Assembly (NCBI GenBank): GCA_002900995.3
Contig: PJEW03000013.1
Location: 893,395 to 957,394, forward strand
Length of the DNA stretch: 64,000 nt
Reading direction: 5' to 3'
Source of the DNA: Ganoderma boninense
Taxonomy: Eukaryota; Basidiomycota; Agaricomycetes; Polyporales; Polyporaceae
The position numbers and the translations under genes were made by a program. Of this stretch, positions 21,713 through 33,615 are shown piece after piece. The notes under the pieces are model-generated. The model searched no databases, was not told the origin of the DNA, and saw only the letters and a list, made by a program, of their open reading frames with translations. How positions within the stretch are numbered: the stretch's first letter is position 1; every line of letters begins with the position of its first letter.

Positions 21713-22188
21713 CGATGTCAGCGATCAGCACATCAGCTATGTTGTGGCCAACTGTCATCGTAGACACACCTCAAAGGCACCAGTAGAAGATATGTGAGGA
21801 CAAACAAGGCACGGAGCAATTAATTTGCCATGGGACTTGGACTCAAAGAGCAGGCTCGCGGCCGCGGCGGTATATTTGTACATCTTGTTTCTCGTACCAA
21901 GCTCCTTGTGCGCCTGTACCTCTGGGACCACGTTTGTGAGTGGATGTGGAGATTCAAGCCATAGCCGTTCAGCTTCTCACAACTTAGGGGCACAATCCTC
22001 GCAACTTGTACTATTTGACCCTCAATCACAGATCCTGCATTTCCGGAAGACCGGGGAGATGAGATGCATAGCCTAACTAGATGACTCAGAACGCCTCTTG
22101 AACAAGAATTTTTCTGTGCACAAAATCCCGCATGTTCAATACTTCTCGAACAAGGACTATCAGCTGAAATTGAACTGCTAACTCGCTA
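21713..22188. other. intergenic between element 2 and sirtuin pseudogene
   Basis: Nothing recognised. Reading minus strand across the removed element 2 gives a short open stretch (GHNIADVLIADIDSFLSLGG), too short to call. Confidence 0.35.
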
Positions 22189-23615
22189 TCACCCAATCAT
22201 CTCTGCCAGCTTTTCTGCCATCGTATCCTCCCTCTTCCACTTCCACCCCCTTGCCGTATCCTTTGCCCGTCCTTCCTTCTCCATCTCCTCATGGATCATT
22301 CTCGCAAACGCCTGTGCGTCTCCACTGACCCAGACGTCAAAGACCCCTTCCCAGTCTCTCGTCGGCATGGGAAATTCTCGATTCAAGTAGATCGTCCGGA
22401 TTGGCGGCTGGTGGTCGACTCTTCCCGTAGATCGTCTGGATTGGCGGCTGGTGGTCGACTCTTTCCGTAGATCGATGCAAGGAAGGTGCCTGCATCACAA
22501 CACCTTAAGCAGACAGCATTGTGCCGCCTTCAGGTGCATTCAGAGGTGCGTTCATCGGGGCATGATGGGCTTGTATGGCCTTGGAAAATTCTCGGATGAT
22601 GCGTTTCGTGCCAGGGACACCGGACATGAAGACTCGTCCCTACAACCAGAAGAAGGTCCACTTTGCCACGGCGCTTCCCTGGGACGCATCCTGCGAGGTC
22701 TTTCTGGACGACGCTGCCTACCGCATCTCTATCCTTGTGGTCCTCGCTGTAGAGCACGACATTGGGTCAAAGCTTCCCGATACTATGGGACCTCTTTCCG
22801 ACAAGCCGGCGGGTCTCCTCCATGGCAGCGCATTGAGGACAAGGAGGGAGTATGCTGGAGACCAAGGAGTCGACGTAGTCACATAGAGGATACAAATGGG
22901 TGCAAGCCGCGCAATGCATTCGCTAGAGGGTGCTGTGAAGCGGAATGCACTGGGGAGTCTTCGCAGATAGCGAAAGTGTTTTGCCTGTCACATTCAAATC
23001 TGCACCAGGGACACCAAAGGTAAGACCAGACTTCTCTTCGAGCGTGTCGATGTTTTGTATATAGACTCAGAGGAGGCACCGGTGGTCGTCCATGACACGG
23101 AGTAATCAATGAAACACCGTTGGCTCAGCAGCCTCTGACAGACGTGATAGTCGTGCAATCATTTGACAGAACAGAGACATGCCATCTTCAGACTGTCAAT
23201 TGCATGTGAGTATATGCCAACATTGACTGGCGTGGGTGTGGTCTGCAAAAGAGTACTACTCACTCTGAAAATTGATACATCAAACAAATCTTTGCCTGAG
23301 TGGAGGAGGTTCGGGTGGTCCTTCTTGAAGGACTGGAATAGCCCCTCCGACGATCTAAGGTCAGGGATCCCCACCTCAACAGAGATGCCTGCACCTGTGT
23401 ATACAAATTGTTGCAAGTATTGTGTGCGACTGTTAGGCTATGTTGTGGTTGAGGAGAATCTGCTATTACTCACCACACACTACAATAACCTTACGAGCCT
23501 TGAGTACGGCCTTAACGACTTGTTTGACCTGATCTATTGGGTTAGGCAAAACTACCAGAAATGCTGGCGAGGATGGAGAGGGTGCAGTCGCATCCAAATG
23601 TAAGAGTATCATCAT
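22189..23615 (-). pseudogene. sirtuin-family NAD-dependent deacylase (Hst3/Hst4-like), decayed
   Basis: Exon 1 (23615-23474) starts MMILLHLDATAPS and ends VIVVCG. Exon 2 (23394-23264) gives the NAD-binding AGISVEVGIPDLRSSEGLF and GKDLFDVSIFR. Exon 3 starts at 23192 with SEDGMSLFCQMIARLSRLSE. All phases fit. Later blocks are QNIDTLEE, IPLHSTL (active-site His), MHCAACTH with CPQC (zinc Cys pairs), a VGTSL block, and PIRTIYLNREFPMPTRDWEG to the stop at 22189. Exon 3 has four in-frame stops: TGA at 23108-23106 and 23069-23067, TAG at 22925-22923, TGA at 22769-22767. A frame change lies near 22620, and a 40-bp duplication lies near the last block. Three of the stops are explained by CGA to TGA. 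Intact members remove acetyl groups from histones in the nucleus; this copy cannot. Confidence 0.85.
22387..22466. repeat. 40-bp tandem duplication in the sirtuin pseudogene
   Basis: Two copies (22387-22426, 22427-22466), starting GTAGATCGTC, differ at two positions. A partial third copy starts at 22467. Confidence 0.85.
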
Positions 23616-26600
23616 TGTATGAAGATACGCAATGGCGAAGGGGAGGGTGAGGCGATGCATGAGGTATTGGGGTGGGACGTGACGGTGGGAAAGGCTACAG
23701 GCTTTTGTGCTAGTTAGCTGGCTTTCAAAGAGAAGACACAACATCCACCGGTCACGGTCAGGTCAGGCACGAATGTCACTCATTGTCATATGCAGCTCCA
23801 TAACTTTTTGAAACAGCGGAGTGCCTTTCTTGGACTCTCAAATGTGACAAGCCACTATTCTCCCCTTGCAAATTGTGGCATGATGCATTCATACAGTATC
23901 CTTTGCTCAAGGGTATGCAGGCAGTGCAACTCCAAGGTTGAGGATAGGTTGGAAGGCAGATGTATGCCCTTATTGGATGCTGAAGACAGCGCCGAGGGGC
24001 GAAATCGTCTCGTCATGCTGTCACAAGGACAGCTCATTGGTGAACTGCAGTGGTCAGGACCCTGACGAGCCACTTTCTTCCATCAGGCAAACTCTTCCAG
24101 GTACCTAAATCCGAGATACGTAGCTCAGTATGTCGAGATCGAACTTTGCAACAATGGCGCAAACACCTCAATGGTACTGGTACCTTTCAGCAGGCCCACA
24201 TCCGCAGAGTGTGCACCTTCCAGTCCATCTTGTCGCTAACACTTCATGAATCGTCAAAGAGGAGCAAAGCGGAAATCATCGTACTCACTAGTTCATTTGA
24301 TCGCATCGCTCCACTGTCACCTTGTCTAACTTTGTCTGTCAGCCTGAGCAGCATCAGCGCATCAACCAGTGGCAACTCAAGCTCAGCGTGGACGTGACCG
24401 GGCACCGCTTGCAGACGATGATCAGTCTGTGTAGGACTCGGGGTGGCACGATGTCGTAGGAGAAGGGAGCACCCTCATCCCCTCATCGAGAACGTGGGGC
24501 GAAGTTGCGGCTGAACTGGCGGGCGTCCGAACGTACTCGGACATGTGGTGTGAAGGGTGGAGGCCGGGTGAGAACTGTCCACGCTCGCAGATGTCCGCTC
24601 CTCCAATGAGGTGACAGTGGAGACTTTGGTCAGGAACACAAGGAGAAGCAGTCCGGGATAAGGAGCTGGAAGGCACGAAAAGAAGATTAGGGACAACATC
24701 GAACGGGTAGGATACGAAGATAGGAAGACAGAGCAAAGGGGCGGATGGGAGAACAAGGCAAGTGGAGCGGATGGCCGGTGGGGCACGTAAGGCACCAGGC
24801 CGAAGACAGTCTGGGGCATTTTTCTTGGGCTATGAAGTAGAACAGGTCTTAGAGCTACAAATAATGCCTTAAGTGATGGTAACGTCACACCCACGTGTTG
24901 TCACCCATGACCAGATTAAATCAATGAGCACAGCTCTGATCGCTTTGTCATCATTCTGCGGTCCGTGAGCATAGCGTCTATCTTCATCTCTTCCTCTCGC
25001 TGACCACCATTGTCGACTCTGCTTGCTGTCGTGGCTGTTGGTCCCCAGAGGGGACCAGCCGGAAACTGTAACGACTGTAGGTGTCCTATTTACGTGTTAT
25101 TTTTCCATCAACAGGATTTCTCTTTTCTATCTGTGTTAGTCTGAATCCTTCAGTATGTCAACGTTTATAAGAGCCTGACGCCCCAGCTGACGGTGGTTGT
25201 GATCTATAGGATTTTAAACAGCAGAGCCAAGGGACTGACGGTAGCGAATACTCCTTTTATGCTGTTTATTTATGCAGCGCTATGTTTCCTGGTTTGGCCA
25301 ATCCCCCCGTGAATATGCTTCTCCATTGGTGAGTCACTGCTATAGGTCCTTGAACATGGCTTTTGCTGATAAATGTCCAATAAATGCTTGTTGGTTGCAC
25401 GTTCATCGCTCGTTAATCGCTCATTCACCGCTTGTTAATTGCTCATTCATTGCTTGTTCACCGCTTGTGAATTGCTCGTTCATTGCTCGTTCACCGCTCA
25501 TCAATCGCTCGTTCGCTCTCATTATTCGCTCGTTTGCCCTCGTTATTTGTGCATTTATCGCTCGTTTGCCGCTTGTTAATCACTCATTAATAGCTTATCA
25601 ATGACATGCACACGGCTTGTTCTCTGCGCATTCATTGCTTGTTAACTTAGCTCGTTTGATGCTTGCTGACCGTACCTGTTATTCCGCACATTCATTGCTA
25701 ATAGAATTGCCAGTTAGTCATTAAGTCAAATATTCATATCTCTGTAAATTCCTTGTGCTGGATGTCGAGGTCTACATATCTATCATCTGTCCAAGCAGTC
25801 ATGATTACTGCTTGCGCGAGCTCATGCTTGTGGTGCTGTCATGATGCACTCCTTGATGCTCAATTATATATTATAAAGCAGTATTGCAAGTGTCTATGCG
25901 CTGTCATTGACTGTCTCCAGAGCCAGTGTAGCCCAGGTCTGCCCGGAGGGGCCCTGCTATCGACACTCACCACTATGGTAAGCTCACGGCTATGTGTCAC
26001 GGTGTCACAAAGATGCTTAACCCAAGAATCATGCGTGGTTCGGCAGTCCAAACACTGTGGAATGCCTACAGGCTCATCCAAGTCCCCGACTCGGAGCTCC
26101 TCTCACGTCCTAATCTAACCTTGTTCAGTGAAGCGCGAACAAAAGCCCTCATGAGCGTGCCCAGTCTGCACCTGACGCATGCTGGTCAAGTCGAATTCTA
26201 ATAGCTTGCTGTCCAGGAGAGTCTCCATTCCTTCCATGTTGTCACTAGGGGGACCACGTTACCCGGCATTTCCCGTGACTTATTGAGGGCCCTGTCCTTC
26301 TTTCCTCTCCCCCCACTCACGCTCCCTTCTTCCCTCTCTGCCCCCTCTCCTGCTCCCTTCTTCCCTCTCCACCCCCTCTCCCATTCTCCTCTTCCACTGT
26401 TCCTCTTTTGTACTTCCCTACAAAGTCTTCTCCGCCTGGCTTCCTCAATTGCATAGCTCTTTCCTGACATTCAACGGCTCCACGCACATAAATTACGTCG
26501 TTTCTGGGTACGTTTCCGCATCTTTTCCACTTTTTACAAGTTTGACACTGTCTATCTTAGCTAACATGGCAACAGCCACCCAGCCTGCAAGCCCCGTCTC

Positions 26601-27118
26601 CTCGGTACAGTCATCAACCGGCTGACGTAACACCTCCATCCAGTGTCACATTTTCTCTCTATCTCGACAAGGAGCGAAGCTTTCGCCCTCAATCTTGTTG
26701 CAATATATTTTATATGTTGTCTCTAAACTGTGTGTAAAATTTGGGCCCACGACGTTCATTCAACCCCCCAAAATCTTGCTGTAAACATCGGAGAACCACG
26801 TAGATTTGACGGTTCGAAAGCCATACTCACTCTCTATAGACTATGAATATTTTCGTCTATGCTTCATTCAATCATCACACCATGATATGAAACTTTACAT
26901 ACTCAATGTCCCTTGTTTTAATAATTATAACAAGCTTTCTCCCGGACAAACCCACAGCTCCAAGGTGAATTTGAGGTAAGGTGTTACGTCAGGTGGGAAT
27001 GCATAATTAAGCACTCAAGCAAAGTTCAGACAATCAAGCGTACGTTTCATGAAACCGCAAAACACAATTGATTTCGATGTATCCAGACTAACAGTAGCTA
27101 CAATTGGACACCATAATC
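23616..27118. other. 3.5 kb without a supported gene
   Basis: The longest frame is 139 codons on minus (24475-24894), Pro/Ser/Leu-rich with no domain. A C/T-rich tract lies at about 26280-26400. An 8-bp hairpin (TGGTCCCC, loop AGA) is at about 25043. From about 25070 the sequence TGTAACGACTG resembles an LTR start, but I found no second end. Confidence 0.4.
25398..25600. repeat. degenerate minisatellite, about 11-bp unit
   Basis: About 200 bp made of variants of CGCTCGTTNAT (e.g. CGCTCGTTAATCGCTCATTC, then TGCTCATTCATTGCTTGTTC). The open plus frame over it only reflects the repeat. Confidence 0.75.
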
Positions 27119-27388
27119 ATGGCAATAGCTGGAGAAATGAGGGAGAAATCTCGAAAATTCAATTCGGCGTTACGCCATGCGGTTGATGACTGTACAGAGG
27201 TATAGTCCGTTAACATGTTTAAATTGAATCTCTTATCCGACAATTTGCTTCAGACCATCGAGAATACAAGTGTGATTCAACAAGTTGCTCCGTTCTATTC
27301 TGGGCAAAATAAAACTCGAAATGTCCTCAGATGGATTGCTGGTGGCTCGAGGGAACTAGATCATAAGTTACTAGGCTATATAAAATAG
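27119..27388 (+). CDS. possible two-exon gene, 71 residues, unknown
   Basis: ATG at 27119 (MAIAGEMREKSRKFNSALRH), a GT-AG intron at 27200-27253 in phase 0, then TIENTSVIQQVAPFYSGQNK and RNVLRWIAGGSRELDHKLLG to a TAG at 27386. Codon usage and intron size look genuine, but the product is short and has no domain. It may be the 5' part of a longer gene that continues into the next frame through an intron I could not place. Confidence 0.4.
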
Positions 27389-27860
27389 CTGGAACAATGC
27401 TCATGCCTCAATTCCAGCAGGGAAAGGAGGAACTATCGACAGCAGGGACGAGGACGAGGAACCTCCACTGGTGTCAATTGCCCGGTACCAGAACGGATCT
27501 ACTCCTGTTTGCGACAGCGACACTAGCCTCTCCAGCCAGGCGGCGGCTGGTCGTCCTAGAGTTCCATCCAACCTGCAGCCTGCTCCTGTCCAGCCTTCGA
27601 TGGCCGCGTCTGCACCGGAGGCGTCACACGAGTTCGACATGTCGACACCCTCCCTTTCTCACGAAGGTCCGCCCAGTGTCCCGCAAGGTTTTGTATCAGA
27701 GCTCGATTCACCGTTACACTCTTCCTCTCCACTAGTGGAATGTGAAGTTTCCCAGTTGGAGCGAGAGAGAGGGAGGAGCAATCTCCTCGATCTGGAACGG
27801 GAGAGAATGCGGATTAAGCTCCTCGAGTTGGAACGCGAGAGGACGAAGATGAATGTCTGA
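27384..27860 (+). CDS. open frame with charged coiled-coil end, unknown
   Basis: Open for 158 codons, with no ATG near its start. Acidic first part (SRDEDEEPPLVSIARYQ), a Ser/Pro-rich middle, then a C-terminal coiled coil built from an LERER unit (QLERERGRSNLLDLERER, IKLLELERERTKMNV). It follows the 71-residue frame with a 5-bp overlap and may be its downstream exon, but the phases do not join by any intron I can see. Confidence 0.35.
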   Translation, partial: NSWNNAHASIPAGKGGTIDSRDEDEEPPLVSIARYQNGSTPVCDSDTSLSSQAAAGRPRVPSNLQPAPVQPSMAASAPEASHEFDMSTPSLSHEGPPSVPQGFVSELDSPLHSSSPLVECEVSQLERERGRSNLLDLERERMRIKLLELERERTKMNV

Positions 27861-28297
27861 TTAGACTAGTGACGGCTTAGCTTGGTTAGACTATCGTGCT
27901 GGTGGCAACCACCAGCTCAGGCGCTTCCCTACCCCTGCCAACTTCACGAATCACCAGTCGCTCTCCGATGCATGGACAACCGGTTTCCGGTCTGGTTTAG
28001 AGTCCGTGGCCTGATTCGACGATGCAGGCTTTGTGGTACGTTACTCGCACTATCTCAGCCCCAAGTCGCTTCTCTTTCAAGTATCACTCAGTTTGAGTTG
28101 TAGCTGCCTATCTTCCCCTAATCTGTCCTTGCTCCTTCATATGCCATCTCGCTCGCTCGCCGTTACAGCCACAACATGTATATATTCTACAATGCGATGT
28201 CCGAGAACCTCCTCTAAGCCTAGAATCGTCTCGTTCCTTTCTCGCTCCGTATTGTGATGCTGTGCGTTCATCCTCTTAATACACAACGTACACGCAC

Positions 28298-28334
<37 letters not shown>

Positions 28335-28606
28335 GGTGGAGACTCTTCTCAATGTAAAGTGGATAGCCACGATCCATGGGATGGCAACATCTACGCGGTA
28401 TACAAGTGCTATTTCCGACACGTTATGGCCGTATGCGCGTAACTACGAGTATGTTCAACGTGCTCGGCTGGTACACCTTGACAGCATCGGCAACGCTTGC
28501 AATATTTTACCCACCGCGAGCTAGTATATGTTTGACGGCCTTCTTGCTGCCTACTCGCCATGCAGTGGCTATGACCGCACCAGCGCCAGGCTGGAGGGGT
28601 ACTCGA
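27861..28606. other. non-coding interval with (TA)n microsatellite
   Basis: No supported gene. A pure TA dinucleotide run occupies 28299-28331. Confidence 0.6.
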
Positions 28607-30032
28607 TTAATGAGCTCGGAGAACGTCAACAACAGCTAGAAATACTGCCCAAGCGGTTAAAAGGGTAATACGAGGGTATCCGAGGTCCGCGTAGGCTCCG
28701 TCAGCAGCGGCCTGGAATTCTGGCGTCACAAATTCATACGCCTGTCGACGCCCTTCTTCGCCACCGATCTCATCGCGGAGCTCCTGGATCATATCTTGCC
28801 GGACATTGACCCGACAGTCCCTGGCAGTGGGTCGCACGTCCGTAGGACAAGTCCAAATATGAACCGGAGACGTTCCAGAGGGAAGATCCTTCTCCTTCTG
28901 GCGGCGGACGGTATGGTTGTTCCAGTACACTCACGATACTCGTTAAGCCGTTCCTGAAGCAATGGAGGCCAAAGCCAGTTGAAAACGTTCCTACAAAAAT
29001 ATACGCAAGTCAGGACAGCATCGCGTCAATAAGTAGATGAATACTCACACGTGTAGAGAGTCATTTGAATTGAAAACGGCTTCGCCGTTGAGGACCACGT
29101 CACGGACGTTAAGCCCCTCTCCCTCGCGCAACCATAGCCAAAAGCCCTCAATCGCCGTATTGTGTTTGCTTTGCACCTGTACCCATGACCGGAAGTCGTC
29201 TTCGGTCACCTCAGGAGCCGCATCATGTCTGGAAGTATATAAGACACTAGTTAGTCTAGCTATTAGACGAGGAACCGTTGCTCGGGGAGCCTACCTAAGC
29301 AACCTCTGAAAGTCGATCACTTGGACAGTTTCCGAACCCTTGTCGCTGATCATGGTCATCGGAATCGCTGCCAAGCCGACTGTTAGGACTTCCCGAATAA
29401 CACGGCCAGGGAGTAACATACCACCACGTTCCTGCACAAAATCAAGATACAGGTGCGCACAAGTGGATGCAAGGCGGACATTTGGGAGCACGACTAAGCG
29501 AAAAACAAATCCTCCCCATAGATCCCGATAGGCGTAGATAGGAAGGGTCACGGTTCCAAGACGAAGTGCCTGCGAAGATAATTTTTCATGGCCGTCGACG
29601 TGGACTTGATGCATAGGGCCAATGCAATTCAATGGGACGCGAGGAATAGCGTTCCGACCCTTCGCTGGGAAACGATGATCGAATTCGTGGTCGAAGTGAT
29701 CATGTAATGCCGCCCTGAGTTCATCACTAGCCGCCGTTACCTCAAGCCTATCGAGGGAATAGCAGGAAGACACACCGAGTGATCGAAACACCTTTGTTCG
29801 CCAATCGTTGGCGTAGCTGGGCAACACCCCAACGACCCTGGATGTTGTTTTGCTTGAGGTCCAAGATGGCTTGTAAACGCTCCGTAGTACTCCCTTGCCG
29901 AAGTTTGTTTCGGACGGTTGGCACGCCAAGCCGCGCGCGCAGATTGTACATTGATACCCGACTGCGCAATCTCCTCGTCAGCGGATAAAATGGCGGGAAT
30001 GGGATTGAGTGATACGAGACCTCATCGGACAA
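28607..30032 (-). pseudogene. DDE integrase core-domain gene of the basidiomycete type, frameshifted
   Basis: Minus strand. N-terminal helix-turn-helix-like blocks: LGVPTVRNKL and GRWGVAQLRQRLANKGVSIT. Catalytic domain: PRVPLNCIGPMHQVHVDGHE (first Asp), KLSSQALRLGTVTLPIYAYR, MTMISDKGSETVQ (second Asp), and after an intron near 29230-29290 SKHNTAIEGFWLWLRE (Glu). A second intron near 28990-29045 leads to NVFNWLWPPLLQERLNEY, then after a frame break NNHTVRRQKEKDLPSG to the stop at 28607. Two lesions: the frame changes near 29770, and there are two extra bases near 28935, where the conserved EYRE-YWNNH junction is split. All three acidic residues survive. The family is multi-copy in Agaricomycetes and resembles retroviral-type integrases. 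No element ends were found around it. Confidence 0.7.
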
Positions 30033-31371
30033 CCTAAGGCACGAAGTCTGGCCAGCTGTTCATTGACCGTCAGCCCCGCCCCATCCTTTTCGCGGTTGAA
30101 CTGTTTGAACAGTCTGGTCAGGGCCAAATCGTCGAGAGCAAGGGCTGATCATAGATCAGGCAAGTCCTCTGAGAGCGGTCATCCAGGACATACAATGTAC
30201 CAAGTTTTCCGCCGTATTGGTTTTTTCCCTCCGCGTTGACCATCGAATCTGCCTCTAAAAGCGAGAAGGGAGTTGAATGAGTGGATATCACCGTTAAGCC
30301 CGGGGCAGGTCGATAGGACGATTGAGCACGCCGGAGTCGTCAAGAGGATGCGGAGCTTTATAGTGAAGTTGATAAGGAAGCTGCCTTCTATAGGAAAGTC
30401 CATGACTACACGGCGAGCTCGAGGCTGGCACTGGACAGGGTGCCTCCCCGAGGTGCTGTTCATAATTCTAAGCGAATAGCGTGGTAATTGGCTTGTCACG
30501 GTGTCCCAGATCACACGGAGGTTCTCGCAACGATGTTGCCAAGGACGCGTGACAGACCATTCGCAAACCCGCAAACCCCGAGGGTCCGAGTCTTGTTCGG
30601 AAACGGTCAAGTAACACATGGCCAGAGATATAGGTGGCTGCTGCCTGCCTATGAATGGCTTGATCCACTGCGTGCATGCCATGTGCGATTCAGAACTAGG
30701 TCCACCGGCCGCATGTCGCAGCCCCGAGCCGATACCCGACGACGATACTCGGGTTCTTTCACACCGACTGGGACCCAGACGCACGGTTCATACTCTGTGA
30801 CACCGATACCCTTCCAGCCCCTTCGGAGAACGGACAACGGACATGAGTGGATTCGAGCGCACCGGCGACACGTCGAGGTGGACTACCCAAACCCCTCAGA
30901 GGCCGATCGTGGTGGCAGCGAACACCAATCTCTGAGTTGATGGTAAAGCGAAGAAGAACTCGAGCAAAGCAACGAGGTTTCAAGTAGCAGGAACAAATAT
31001 CTATTGCAAGCGGATGGAGAGGTCAGCCTTAGATCCGACAGCGGCCTGAAGGTGGCTGAAGACGAAGTGCATAACGCAGTCGAAAAAAACGGACTACCAA
31101 GTACAGTGGTTTCCGCCGACTTAGGCACACCGTCTTTGTCGGCCCGCAAGGTCCTGTGCTGACAAAGTCATGCTCTGAGGCCAGCCGCCGCCCCACTCAG
31201 CCTAGCCGAACACGCCTCTACGGCTTCCTCGCCCTGACCTAGGCCTCACACGGAGCCGAAGCCGAGGATCCGTCCGCGGACGCAGCGGACCCCGAGGCCA
31301 TGGATGACACCGCCTGCGAATCACTGGGACGAGGTCGATCACCTGGTTGGACCATCGTGCGTCCCGCATAC
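30033..31371. other. no supported gene
   Basis: Overlapping frames on both strands (minus 30179-30784, 201 codons; plus 30488-30940, 150 codons) have no recognisable domain and oppose each other. I call neither. Confidence 0.4.
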
Positions 31372-31486
31372 CGTCGACATCAAAGACGACGCCCTTGATT
31401 CGGCGCGTGGCGGGAAGTGGAGGTACTTGAACAGTGCGGGCCTGATGGATTGTCATTGGACGCTTCGGACGTCGCGAATTGAACAT
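31372..31486 (-). pseudogene. first exon of a HAD-like hydrolase, rest not found
   Basis: From the ATG at 31486 the minus strand encodes MFNSRRPKRPMT, later RRIKGVVFDVDG, stopping at a GTATGC donor at 31371. FDVDG is motif I of the HAD superfamily, with the nucleophile Asp, and this class often has an intron right after it. Downstream sequence does not continue into the expected TLC.. exon in any frame I tried, so this is probably a lone exon left by rearrangement. Confidence 0.4.
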
Positions 31487-33155
31487 GGAGGTGAGCGAAG
31501 TCGAGAACGTAGGAGAATGGGGGGGAGGACGACCACACGACACGCCGGCCCCAAGAAGTTGAGCTCGCGACAAGTGCGCGCTGCGCAGCGTCAGATGACA
31601 TCGAGACGTGCATCAGGCAGGGGCCACGGGAAGAAAAGAAGAGACGCCAAGGGTGGGAGAAGACGAAGAACAGAGAGGAGGGGGTTGGGAGGGAAAGGTC
31701 TAGTTGCTCGAGGAGGAGCGCGTGCTCATGCATCCCGGGGTCGCACTGGTTCGAGTACCGCCCAAGAACACTCCCATCGTGAATGCTGAGCAGCGCGGGG
31801 ACAGGATGATCGTCTTTGGCACCTCGCTCGCCTTTGTGCGCTGTGGTGCCCAGGGAGCGTGCCGCTGCACAGCTTGGTTGCCGGGCTGGGCGCGGGGGCG
31901 ACGTCCTGCGAGAAGCGTTCGCCGCTTCTCGCCAGCGCGCGCTGCATTGCATTGAAACGAAACGCGCCGTGTGCGAGACGTGTGGTATTAGTGTGTCGCC
32001 GTACCAGTTCGCGGATGCGCGGAGACGAAAAATGATACTCACGGAATGCACTGGGTGAACCCTTATGATCCGGTGACAGCCTGCATCGAGCGTCTCTGTC
32101 CTTATTGTGTCCACCGCAGCGCAAGGGGGGTCGGTGGAAGCGTGGTCAAACCCATTCGGCGCTGGAAAACGTGCCGCGCGGAGAACCGGGGAGGTTGCGC
32201 AGGCCGGGTTCGTCACCTGCGCCCCGCACGTTCTGTACGAGGATTGGGTCGCCTCGGGCGGCGCGCCTCCATTCCCGACTGCATGGCCTAGGCTCGCTTG
32301 CGTGGTGGGGATCGGGAACGCATTGGGCATTAAAAGGCTCTTGCAGCCTATTTTGACCGGGGTGGAGTGGGAGATGGGGAGCGGGGCCTTTCCCCCAGTC
32401 CCCGCCGGCGTTGCTGTCGTTGTCCGGTGACGTCGCTCTTTTAGGAGGGAGATAATGGATGGAAGAGGGAATACCTAGGGACAGAGAAATACCACAGTGT
32501 AGCTCGAGACGAGACCGGATGCAAGACGAGCGAGAGGGCTTTGCGATCCAATTGGGCTGAAGGTGGGCGAAAAGATCAAGAGACGCCGGCGCTAATGGAC
32601 TGCGCAATCGAGCTGGCCGTGCCCTGGCCCAACCGCTGACAACTGCTCGCTCTGTGACCTTGCAATGCCACCTTCCCTCTATACCCACCTGCGTCTGGAG
32701 CGATCCGTTCTGGTTGAATCTGTGAAGATTTCCTGAACCTATGATTGCAGTTGGTGAGTATCATTGGATTAAGTTCTTTCTTCGCTGCTACTCGGACTTG
32801 GTCCTGTGAAACGGCGTGCACAGTACTGAAAACAATGGAGATCGACTGTACGGCAAATCAGGCAGGCATCTCGTGCTCCCTGCTTATGGTACACCCCCGC
32901 AATTGCCTCAGCAGGATGTCGATGAGTATTTTATGCGGCCTTTATCTCCTCAATCGCTCCGACGGCATCGGCGACCGCTAAGCAGAAGAGCCATGACGCA
33001 TTCTGGTCGAAGTCCCTGTCCTCTCAAGGGCTTACGGGCGTGCGCCAATCGCACGTCGTCTCTGTAGTGTCGCCTCCTTGTCCGTGTAAGGATCACTGAC
33101 CATAGGCCTTCATCGATCATCAATGGCTTGCAATTTTTTCGCCTCAGAGCGTCGT
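31487..33155. other. no supported gene
   Basis: A 316-codon minus frame (31380-32330) is open but Arg/Ser/Ala-rich, overlaps the HAD exon in another frame and has no domain. GC-rich sequence makes long chance frames likely. Confidence 0.4.
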
Positions 33156-33157
33156 TA

Positions 33158-33613
33158 CAGCGGTTTGCAAAACGATAGACGTCCTCCGAAAAAACTCGTT
33201 CAGGTCGGCTAGCTTGCCGACGCTGATGCCACCTCCAGAAGCTCGGCATAACCCGTGCCGAGGAAGGCCGAGGAGCATGGCAGCGAGAGCGCGACGCGTC
33301 GCGCCATCCGCGCGAGTGGACCTTCCACCTTTGCAGGTGGATTGGTGTGGTGTGCGAGTGTCAAAAATGCGATAGTTTGCCATAGCGCAACTATTTCTAC
33401 TCTACGCGCAGTGATAGCAGTGTCGCGCGAGCCGCCAGTCTTGCGTCGCTCCTCCTCGGCGTCGAGCCTCGCGCGCGAGGGAGACCCCGCTCCATGAGGC
33501 GCCATGACCTGAAGAAGACAGCTTCTGGGCGTCTCGGGGTCTTCCCAGCGTCGGCTACGTAGCCGACCTCAACGAGTTTTTTTCGAACGCGACTATCGTT
33601 CTGCAAACAGCTG
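33158..33613. mobile_element. TA-flanked MITE with long inverted repeats (456 bp)
   Basis: Left arm starting CAGCGGTTTGCAAAACGATA and right arm complement starting CAGCTGTTTGCAGAACGATA align for about 67 bp, through CTCGTT(C/G)AGGTCGGCTA, with a small number of mismatches. Both ends are flanked by TA (33156-33157, 33614-33615). TA duplication is the mark of Tc1/mariner-type elements. No transposase inside, so non-autonomous. Confidence 0.75.
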
Positions 33614-33615
33614 TA

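Noticed and set aside
25070..25260. TGTAACGACTG resembling the start of a Ty3-type LTR
   Set aside because: No matching second end, no target duplication and no similarity to the other LTRs beyond the first bases.
28299..28331. (TA)n run considered as a CRISPR-like or origin repeat
   Set aside because: A plain dinucleotide microsatellite without spacers; CRISPR arrays are not expected in a fungal genome.
30179..30940. Opposing 201- and 150-codon frames
   Set aside because: They overlap on opposite strands, have no domain, and the region is GC-rich, so chance frames are expected.
31380..32330. 316-codon minus frame
   Set aside because: Arg/Ala/Ser-rich, no domain, and it covers the HAD-like exon in a different frame.
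32100..33000. GC-rich block considered as ribosomal RNA or tRNA genes
   Set aside because: No conserved rRNA segments or cloverleaf patterns were recognisable.
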